This document shows positions 23,201-30,900 of a stretch of 64,000 nucleotides of DNA, in pieces. The notes under the pieces were generated by a model, which was given only the letters and a program-made list of their open reading frames with translations, did not search any database and was not told the DNA's origin. Made by a program: the position numbers and the translations under genes. The stretch comes from Psococerastis gibbosa (lineage: Eukaryota; Arthropoda; Insecta; Psocodea; Psocidae): contig OZ020490.1 of NCBI GenBank assembly GCA_963971405.1, positions 10,030,874-10,094,873 of the forward strand, read 5' to 3'. How positions within the stretch are numbered: the stretch's first letter is position 1; every line of letters begins with the position of its first letter.

Positions 23201-23476
23201 TAGTAACCAATAACAATGCTATGATCTGCCATTTTAGTTAGGGTGGCCAACATAACCACTCGGAGTTGTCGTGGAAGGAGTTAACGTTCCACCACGTTAA
23301 ACCGGTTGGCGCCAGATTTAAAACAAGTCTTCTATAAAAATTATTTTATTTTTATTTTTTTTAAATTATCCCGCTTGAAAACACAAAGCCGAGTCCAAGG
23401 GGGCGTCTCGCGGCGCCCCCTTCGACTCGGCGCCTGGTGCGGCCGCTCCACTTGCCCATAGGACGGGCCGGGCCTG
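20259..23476 (-). mobile_element. Apparently complete autonomous hAT transposon
   Basis: A 3218-bp element. Its left end is CAGGCCCGGCCCG and its right end the exact inverse CGGGCCGGGCCTG, a 13-bp perfect terminal inverted repeat. Both flanks carry TTTATTAG (20251-20258 and 23477-23484), a perfect 8-bp target duplication typical of hAT. It encodes one uninterrupted 812-codon transposase on the minus strand. A 15-base C-run lies just inside the left end. Intact ORF, ends and duplication argue for a recent insertion. Mobility itself cannot be read from sequence. Confidence 0.93.
20441..22879 (-). CDS. hAT transposase, TTF/DUF4371 (ZMYM-like) type
   Basis: The 812-aa product should bind the element ends and catalyse cut-and-paste transposition in the nucleus. 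An N-terminal basic stretch (residues 1-35) is followed by a TTF-type zinc finger (about 115-195; CFCC at 153-156, histidines at 176, 177, 185 and 191). Next comes the DUF4371/RNase H-like core with D328 (ILDCTPD), D396 (GYDNGAN), CGCH at 424-427 and W484 (DTRWES), and a hAT C-terminal dimerisation region (735-790) with E754 (KGERSFSKLKLIK). These fit the D-D-E catalytic set of hAT enzymes. Length is normal for the group. No stop or frameshift is present. Just upstream (22896-22906) TTTTATTTTAG on the minus strand looks like a splice acceptor, suggesting an intron in the 5' leader. Host-domesticated ZMYM-like genes are related, but intact ends and target duplication favour a transposon. Confidence 0.93.
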   Translation of the reverse strand: MWKKLSGAGNERKRRAREAENEKQAAQMAKFLKRPGPHPDPTQPPSTSKESTVESEAQAVALDEAIFENLPCSEEERSFSMDIAKWPSYLSSQVIDMIVEEGPQNGKLDDDKYPKNEKGRHFSNSHFKKSMPNGEVYERQWLVYSNSTKKVYCFCCHIFKRTSRCHLSNVGSDNWHHLSRLLTSHEFSDDHQQALLTWLETAKRLKKCCGIDKGLQKQLEDEKARWSSVMERMIAITLFLAEHNLPFRGSKDTLYTPRNGNFLGLVQLLGQFDPVMMEHLRRVMQKESKHFYFSKNIQNEVIKLLADEVRGQILSKIRSAKYFSIILDCTPDISHTEQMSVTFRFFDVDEARVRECFLTYKPVADSTGAGLTGLFLDEIIDKYGIDMNDCRGQGYDNGANMVGHIKGVQSRIAKTYPRAFFNPCGCHSLNLVVADAAKTSIKSVSLFGVLQRLFVYFSNSTKRWKVVSEHLQNLSLKKVCDTRWESRINSLKAVRYQYAEVKRALEDEYEQSTDPVASSEAESLLVNLEKFEFLMALVIWYDVLFQVNLVSKTMQSETMDLSEATKIMNKCLKFLKEYRSTGFTSALITAKEIAEEAQITQEFETVRLRRKKKMFSYENQDESPTDPETAFRTSVFYPMIDTAINSLQLRFSQLSDINSTWQFMYDLKKIDHNGLNAACSDLESVLTHGALSDISGTELAQEIRSLSAFLGGDDGHPKGVLEFLAKHCWKDMFPNVWTALRIFITIPVTVAKGERSFSKLKLIKTYLRSVLADEKLSDLAILSIENEIANNLSYDHLIKKFASIKARKEKFQ

Positions 23477-23484
23477 TTTATTAG

Positions 23485-24184
23485 TATTTTCTTCAATTAT
23501 TATAAAACAAATTAGCACAATAGGGCTACTGGTCGTACAAACTACAACCTGCAATCTAACGCCCATAGTGACAGTTTTTAAGTTTTCTTTGTTATTATTA
23601 TTAATGTAGCCATTCTTTTATGTGTTTTTCAAAATAAGAAATCATCAGTCGTACCGATCATGAAGCATGTTACAGATAGCATAAGCTCTAAAATGCAGGA
23701 AATCCCAACATAATATCTAATCACTCTGGCTAATATTGCAGTCATTATTCTCTACCAACTTCAGGCGTGAGATATGGCCAGTACTAACAAACTTCGGAAC
23801 CGCCAATGTAGCTTGGCCCCATAAATCATCAGAATTAATTTGATTATTGTTGAAATGTTTTTCTATTTTGACCATTGACCAAATTAGTGTTGTAACGGTG
23901 TAGCCTCTCTGCCTTCTGTGCGGCATTCGGGAAGAAATAGACATTGAAAGATATACCTATTTAACTAAAGTCACATTAAAAATTGAAAATATTATATTAT
24001 TTCGCGAGGCTTCTCCACGATATCGGCTAGGTATATTTGCTTCTTACGGCTGAGTGCCGCCGGGGGGGGGGGGGGGGGGTAACTAAAGGACTCTCAACCT
24101 CAATGCAATATTCTTAATAAGTTTCGGTCTATACGATTTTTGGATGTTCCTTGCATCACTGAAATCAACGAATGTGATTAATAA
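23485..24184. other. Stretch without a recognised gene
   Basis: Includes an unusually long G-run (about 18) at 24062-24079. No paired hAT end was found for it. Confidence 0.35.
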
Positions 24185-24425
24185 TTGATCAGAGCCGGCC
24201 GTCATACCAAGTTGAATCCAGCGGACCAGAGCAGGTTCAAAGCTGCAGATAAATTGGTCGTGTGCACAGTGCCGGTAGGGAAACATGGTAGGACTTGTCC
24301 TGGTCACCTCCGAACTAATCGTGTGACTTCACTGTGTTTCCCAAGTGGTTCGGAATCCACTATAATCAGGAGGTCTACTGGAGTCCTATAGGCCCACACC
24401 GTGGCCTGGGACTGTGTCAAACCAT
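24185..24425 (+). repeat. Dispersed repeat R3 copy
   Basis: AGAGCCGGCCGTCATACCAA, CAGCGGACCAGAGCAGGTTC, GTGTGCACAGTGCCGGTAGG and GGTTCGGAATCCACTATAAT in order. The right part shares GGCCCACACCGTGGCCT with 55.4 kb. It is framed by TGATTAATAATTGATCAGA and a partial echo TAATAATTGATCAGA after it, a possible long target duplication. Confidence 0.65.
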
Positions 24426-24429
24426 ACTG

Positions 24430-25011
24430 CTACTAATAATTGATCAGAACAGAATTTCATTTGCATTGAGAGTTATTTCACTCTGCCCTTAAGTGTTCTA
24501 CTTGAAGAACAGCAGAATTCTGGTGTCCATGGGCGTCCCACCCATTCCATACCGATCGCTTTCGTAGGCCCCGCGCATGGCCTTACGTTGTGTATCAAGT
24601 AAATGATGAGCACTATTTCCCGCCCATTCATTCAACATTTTCGCCCAGGGGAGAGTGCGCAGTTTTATTAATTGGGTTTTGCAGTCAAAATCTGTAAACC
24701 CCCAATATTTGATGCCGTTTTTTTTCAAAATAATTTCTGGAGCTCCCTAACTCTCGGGTCAGCCCTGCGCAATGTTGGAAAAGGGGGGGGGGGGTGACAC
24801 TAAGTGAAAGCCCACTATTTTAAAGGCTGCGTACGCCCATTGCCAAAGCTCTATATACAGTATGTATTTGGAAAAACTGGACCACCCTCCCCCCGGAAAA
24901 TATTTCTGGCTGCATTGCTTCTTTTCACTTTTAAACGATTGTTCCGTAATTTTTGGACACCAAATATAATGCATTCATTGTTCACTGTTCATGTACCTTA
25001 TGTGGTAGTTG
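24430..25011. other. Stretch without a recognised gene
   Basis: A 12-base G-run lies near 24783. Short frames only. Confidence 0.3.
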
Positions 25012-25188
25012 CGAGGCCGTAGCCAGGATTTTTTTCGGGGGGGGGGGGGTTTAGAAAATTCATTGGATATTACATAGTGGTTTTTATTTTTCCTCTCAAA
25101 GCCCGATTCTATCTAGTATCAAGCCATTTCATTTCGGGGGGGGGGGGGGGTTAACCCCCATGAACCCCCCCCCTTGGCTACGGCCATG
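25012..25188. mobile_element. hAT-type MITE, GGCCGTAGCCAGG family
   Basis: The left end CGAGGCCGTAGCCAGG and right end CCTTGGCTACGGCCATG are inverted repeats, each followed inward by long G- or C-runs. No target duplication is visible. Relatives: intron copy at 57260, 62530-62700 and a half copy at 53661. Confidence 0.65.
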
Positions 25189-25417
25189 CATATGCCTAAA
25201 AAGCATGAATTATTGTATAATATTAGCACTTTAGTATAGTTGTATAAAATTTATTTATAAATATATTTATCAATTATATTTATAAACCTTGGACCCCCTC
25301 CTCCTATATATAGTGAGGGAGTGAGATGGTGACACCCTTGGGCCTTAATTAGGCCTACAATGCCGCATAAGTGAATACTTTCCATTTTCCACCTTCCATT
25401 TTCCAATATAATTACAC

Positions 25418-25574
25418 CAGGCCTGTAACCAGGCCCCCCCCCCCTGGCTGAGGGGCTCAAAAATGTTTGACTTTACACTAGATATAATTTATTGAACTTT
25501 CTAGACGTGTAAAATTTCACTACGTAGTATAGAATCGCAGCCCTCCCCGAAATAAAATCCTGGTTACGTGCCTG
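25418..25574. mobile_element. hAT-type MITE, GGCCTGTAACCAGG termini
   Basis: A 157-bp element with ends CAGGCCTGTAACCAGG and CCTGGTTACGTGCCTG. Flanks AATTACAC and AATCAAAC agree at 6 of 8. Internal ATAGAATCGCAGCCCTCCCC matches the copy at 7288-7463. Confidence 0.75.
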
Positions 25575-25599
25575 AATCAAACAATAATAAGTGGTGACA

Positions 25600-25821
25600 G
25601 CGCACAAATATTCACGGAGAAGAAGAAGAAATTGTGGGTGCTGAAGCAAATGATTTTCTCCGGAAGAGTGGGGGACTGGAGTCTGGAGAACCCGGTCTTA
25701 CGTCTTCTCCAGCGCTTTGCGGCTTCAGTGTCGATCCGATATTCGAGTGGTGAGGTGTGCTGTTGTTTCGTGGTCGCCTATAAACCTCGCGTGTTCCATA
25801 GGTCTACCTACAGCAGTGCCG
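25600..25821 (+). other. Possible unplaced 5' exon ending in a strong donor
   Basis: A GC-richer segment in AT-rich surroundings is open in one frame from ATG at about 25650 through GAVxS-free sequence ending AGCAGTGCCG, followed by a consensus donor GTAAGTTT at 25822. No matching downstream exon was identified, so coding or noncoding status is unknown. Confidence 0.25.
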
Positions 25822-26314
25822 GTAAGTTTCTCCCCGTCTTTCTAGTATGTTGCTTAATTGGAGGGGAAGGCCCAGATTTTTGGTCAAGACGAAGATGAAA
25901 TCGGACCACCTATAAATCTATCAAACGGAGGTGATTTATTTATGAGGGGAGCTCACAGAAAATCTTAATGCTGAATAATATCAAAAATTTCACATCCCTT
26001 CAGGGACGCAAGAACAGGGAGCAGGTTCCCTTCTTGGAAACCTTCCCTGGAAACCCATTGTTAACCCCCTGATAAGTCTAAATTATTTACTTCAAAAGAA
26101 TGTGGTCTAGTTATAAAATTAACAAGGTAACTTATTTCAAACTTTACATGTTGTTTCTTCCCCTCAATATGTAAAACCATGCAGAAAACCCCACTATTTT
26201 CCACAAATTTTTTCGAACATTTTCCCTTGAGAGGGAGACCCCTTCCGGTGTAACATCTACGTTATTCATTCTGACTTATGATATGTGCCCGTCTCTAACA
26301 CCAATTGGCCCCAA
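25822..26314. other. Stretch without a recognised gene
   Basis: GTTTxxTxAAACCATGCAGAAAACCCC near 26170 and GAGAGGGAGACCCC resemble internal parts of the hAT MITE family at 10834. Otherwise nothing. Confidence 0.3.
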
Positions 26315-26420
26315 ATACTTCTTCTTTTAATGCTTCTTCTATCGAATATTGGAGATCATCATGGCAACTGTAGTCATGATGACTATACTAGGGAATAGTT
26401 TTCTAACTTCAGTCGAATCA
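26315..26420 (-). pseudogene. RTE-B tail fragment
   Basis: CTTCTTTTAATGCTTCTTCT and GGAGATCATCATGGCAACTG are the reverse of the RTE-B 3' end. Very short remnant. Confidence 0.45.
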
Positions 26421-26539
26421 ATAGGCTAGCTATGTTATCATGTCATTCGCCTCGGTTGGCGATTTTTTTGACGATAAGTTATTCATATGAGATCAAACAA
26501 CAAATTCTAAAAGACCAATAGCGATATAGCATATCGCTA

Positions 26540-26600
26540 GAAAGATAGAAAGAAAATTGTCTTTATTTTCCAAATGGGCGAACCACAAAATTATGTTTCT
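26540..26600 (-). repeat. LINE-G 3' end, antisense
   Basis: GAAAGAAAATTGTCTTTATT and CCAAATGGGCGAA match 29680, 44030 and 50775. Read on the minus strand it is an AATAAAG signal followed by a TTTC-rich tail, the usual look of a non-LTR 3' end. Confidence 0.45.
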
Positions 26601-26947
26601 TTTTTACCTCTTCTTGGCTAATTACCAAAGATTCAGAATAGATGTTGGTAAATAATAGGGTCTCCACCTCCTACAGGTTCTAAGTATAGAATGTCTCGTT
26701 TGGACACTAATGTAAACATACCCCCTCAGCATTTAAGCTAAGCCCAGAATCACCGTACCTTAAAAATTAGATAGCAGTATATAATCGCCATAAAATCTCA
26801 GAACTACCAAGTATATATCGAAGAAATCAAAAACTATATTAAAGTATCAAGAGAATTTTCTGAAGAAAATCTATCTATTTTGGGGTAAACGAAGTTGATG
26901 ATTGAATATGAAGGGGGAAGTACGAGGGTGGCCCGGAAGGGACGAAA
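26601..26947. other. Stretch without a recognised gene
   Basis: AT-rich, nothing supported. Confidence 0.3.
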
Positions 26948-27610
26948 ATATTACAAGTCCCCCTAGTTGCCCGCCTTCACCCTGTGTCTTTCGTGTAGCC
27001 TAAAACATTATATAGGAACAGCAGACTGTATATATGCCTATAATGCTTACAATATATACTGTAGTATTAGACGATAGTACAGTATACTGTAGACAGGTAA
27101 TATTTAGATTTCCCTTATAGGTACTCGCCTTCACCTTGTGCCTTTCATGTAGCCTAAAACATCATATGAGAATAACTGACAGTATATAGGCCTACAATGT
27201 TTACAATATGTGCTGTTGTATTAGACTTTAATACGATACTGTTAATACTGTTTATACTGGTAGTAATATTACAAGTCCCCCTAGTTACCCGCCTTCACCC
27301 TTGTCTATCGTGTAGCCTAAAACATTAAATAGGAATAGCAGACTGTATATATGCCTAAATTGCTTACAATATATACTGTAGTATTAGACGATAGTACAGT
27401 ATACTGAAGGCAGGTAATATTTAGATTTCCCTTATAGATACTCGCCTTCACCCTGTGCCTTTCATGTAGCCTAAAACATCATATGAGAATAACAGACAGT
27501 ATATAGGCCTACAATGTTTACAATATGTGCTGTTGTATTAGACGTTAATACTGAGCCATATGCTGGATATATAGTTACAAACCTTTCCCCGTGTCTTTCA
27601 TATGGCCTAA
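26948..27610 (+). repeat. About 158-bp tandem repeat with ABAB dimer structure
   Basis: CGCCTTCACC recurs at 26972, 27126, 27290 and 27443, spaced 154, 164 and 153 bp. Units 1 and 3 share ATTACAAGTCCCCCTAGTT, and units 2 and 4 share TTTAGATTTCCCTTATAG. The true period is therefore a dimer of about 318 bp. A diverged fifth unit follows near 27575. Confidence 0.8.
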
Positions 27611-27794
27611 TGAATCAAATTAGAATATACTGTTATATACTTTGTTTATTTATATTTTTATTAAACTTGTCTCATGGCGCTTAAAGGGGGTCATAATCCC
27701 CCCATGCACCTCTCTGGCTACGCCCATGTCGTAGGCTAGTGTTTGTGTATTTATAATATTACAAGTACCTACCATCGATCGTCTTTGTCAATGA

Positions 27795-27800
27795 TTTATT
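27795..27800 (-). promoter_or_regulatory. Polyadenylation signal of LEA-like gene
   Basis: AATAAA on the minus strand, 106 bases past the stop codon of the gene at 27906. Confidence 0.5.
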
Positions 27801-27905
27801 TAGTACAGGGAATAGTAATGATTCAAGAGCAGTCTCCTCTTAACTAACGTATATATTACCAAAACCCATATGTAACTTAGTCAACAGCCATCTTGAATTA
27901 TTAAC

Positions 27906-30900
27906 TTATTTTTTCCCGCCTGAAAATTTTTCTGCCAATTCAGCCGCTTTCTCATCCGCTTTGCGTTTAGCTTCAAGCGCCATTACTTTTGTTTGCTCAG
28001 CGAGTTCCTCAGCGAGTTCCTCAGCACTTTTCAATGTTTCACCAGCAGTTTTTTTAATTTTTCCCGCCAATTCGGCTGCTTTCTCATCCGCTTTATGTTT
28101 AGCTTCCAGTACCTTTTCTTTCGTTTGCTCAGCAAGTTCCTCAGCACTTTTCAATGTTTCACCAGTAGTTTTTTTAATTTTTCCCGCCAATTCAGCTGCT
28201 TTCTCATCCGCTTTATGTTTAGCTTCCAGTGCCTTTTCCTTCGTTTGCTCAGCTAGTTCCTCAGCACTTTTCAAAGTTTTATCAACAATAGTAGTCGCCT
28301 GCAATTTTACATTGAATTAACATACATTATGGGAGTCCGTAGATGGTGGAGCATTATACAAAACCGAGATGAATGGTGGAGTATTGTCCAACAGGCCAAA
28401 ACCCATAAAGCGTTGTCCAGAAGAAGAAGATACGCTCATTAACGGCAAGTGCCTTGATTCGTTAGGGTAATTACGTTAGAATATACATGAATCAGAAAGT
28501 ATCGATGATACCTTAAAAAGCCGTGCGGCTGTTTGGTCTGAAACAGAACTACCAAGCGTTTCGTCATCATCTGCGGCCGACATCTTCAGTGACACTTCAG
28601 TGACAAGGCGGTAGCGTGCTTGCGCTTGTGAGTGGAATCCTTATTTTAAATAATGGATTAGACTTAGACTGTTCGTTAAGTGAGATACGTTATTAATACC
28701 TATGTAAGTTTAGTTTTAATAGTTATATTTAGTATATTTAATTATTTATTTGTCAATATATTTTGGGGCAGGGAAAATTGTTATAGGTTTACCTAGGGTA
28801 GGGCAATGATTTATATTGATGTTGATGGTGTATTTGTTTGCTTATATTTCAGTAGACGTTTACTTACTTACTTAGTTAAAATTGTTGTTTGAAAAGTTGT
28901 TAATCTGATCTAATGGACAATAGATTCTCACCTTTTCGAGTTTATCTTTAAAAGCTTCACTGGCCGCATCTTTTGCATGGTCGATTTTTATAGAAACTTC
29001 TTCTGCCTTATTCTTAAGTTCTGAAATAAAACCGAATTTGCAAATTCACTTTATTATTCTTTATTTAAGCAGTCTTAAAAAAATATCCATTACTCTATAG
29101 TAGTGGTTTCCAAGCAGTGGTCCGCGAGACTTTGACAAATGATCCACGAGAATGCCTGCAGTGAGTTAAGAGTTGCTATTAACAAGAACATTGAGCCGAG
29201 AATACAAGAACTTTTAAAAAACTTGCGTGCCCAAGTTTCATATTAACTTTGCCGCCCATTAAAATCATACTATAAGCGAAATATAGTGATATTCTTGAAA
29301 GCCTTCTAATTCTTAAAAAAAATAACTATATTAAAAAACAAATTGTAGGCCTGAGTGGTCCAACCTCTGACCGTCACTGTTTGGGAACCACTGCTCTATC
29401 GGGTAATAAAATTTAAAATTTAAACCCGTCTGATACACATTACTAAGCCATATTATAAACAAATCGAAAATTTCTAATAGCATCTACAATCCGTTCTTCT
29501 TATGGTGAGATCAGCAGCTTTTGTGGCTAGTAATTCTTCAGCTGCCCTTTTCCCTTTCCAAAACACTGTCGGTTTTAATTGTCAATCAGTTCTACCACCA
29601 TAAAATACTAGCTACATATTGGAGGAATATGCTATACGGTATTTAGAGGAATTGATGGCAACTCGATTTAGTATGAAAGAAATGTGTCTTTCTTTTCAAT
29701 ATGGGCGAATTTTCCGCCTTTCGGCCTGAACATTACAAATTATTTTGTTACAAATTTAACTTATTAGATTGTTTTTTTTAAGATTAAGATTAAAATAGGC
29801 CCTATATAACTTAAAAACTAAAAGGGCATTTACTGTTTTACACTCCATTCACTCACCATACATACTGAAGGAATAAAACATTATACAGTAGAAACATACC
29901 TTCCTTTTTTTGATCAACAAAGACTTCGACCTCCTGGAGTTTGGTATTTAAGACGTAACTGGCCTGGGAACGGATAAAAGAAAGAACCTTAACTGATATT
30001 TTTGACGGCTGCATGATAAGTAAATAAATAATTTAAATAAATATTGACTTTTTTGTTCTATTACTAAGCCAACGTAGCGTAGGGCTATAAATCCCTCTCT
30101 TACACTCAACTATAGGAAGACACGGGACCGCCTGGTTCACATGCCCTCCGAATCATGGCCAGAAAATGTAGCAAGTGTGGGACTCGAACCAACAACCTTT
30201 CGGGTGAAGTCGGAGTCAGTACCTCTACTCTACATGTCTTGACATGATCTATGTTTTCTTTGAAAATCGACTTAGTCCCACCAGAGACTATAAGAGTTTG
30301 GAGAGTTTCAGGGTGGCAGTTACAGTTACAATTCACAAAAAGGAAGGGCAATTTTGAACTCTTAAGGGCAAACCTGAGTCGCCGATATTCCATTTACTCT
30401 TCAAACTTCAATTTCTCATGAAATATGGAACGCAGAACAATGAAACAATGCTGAATGGCAAGAAGAATTTTTTCTCCTAATTTTGATCTATAGTATGTGG
30501 CCTTAACTAACCCCAATTCGCCACAGTTGATGAACTCCTTCAGCTTGAACTCCTGAGTGACCGTTTTTTTTATTGCGTATCAAGTTCCCTAACTATAGCC
30601 GATCGGTATTGATGATTGCAACATACTATATATCAAAATTAGAAGAAAAAATTCTTCTTTCCATTCAGCATTTTTTCATTGTTATGCGTACCATATTTCA
30701 TCATGAGAAATTAAAGTTTGCTCAGAAATGGAATATCGGTGACTCCGGTTTGCCCTTAAAAAAATACGTAAAAATTATATGCTACCTATGCGTGAGAATT
30801 GTTAAATACGATAGGCACAACCTGACCACGATAGGATGACATTTGAAACAATTTCTTTATTCTAAAACTTCCCTAACACCGAGTTTCTTCAACTTTTATA

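Noticed and set aside
24062-24079. 18-base G-run as half of a MITE
   Set aside because: No terminal inverted repeat or flanking duplication could be found; it may be slippage or an assembly artefact.
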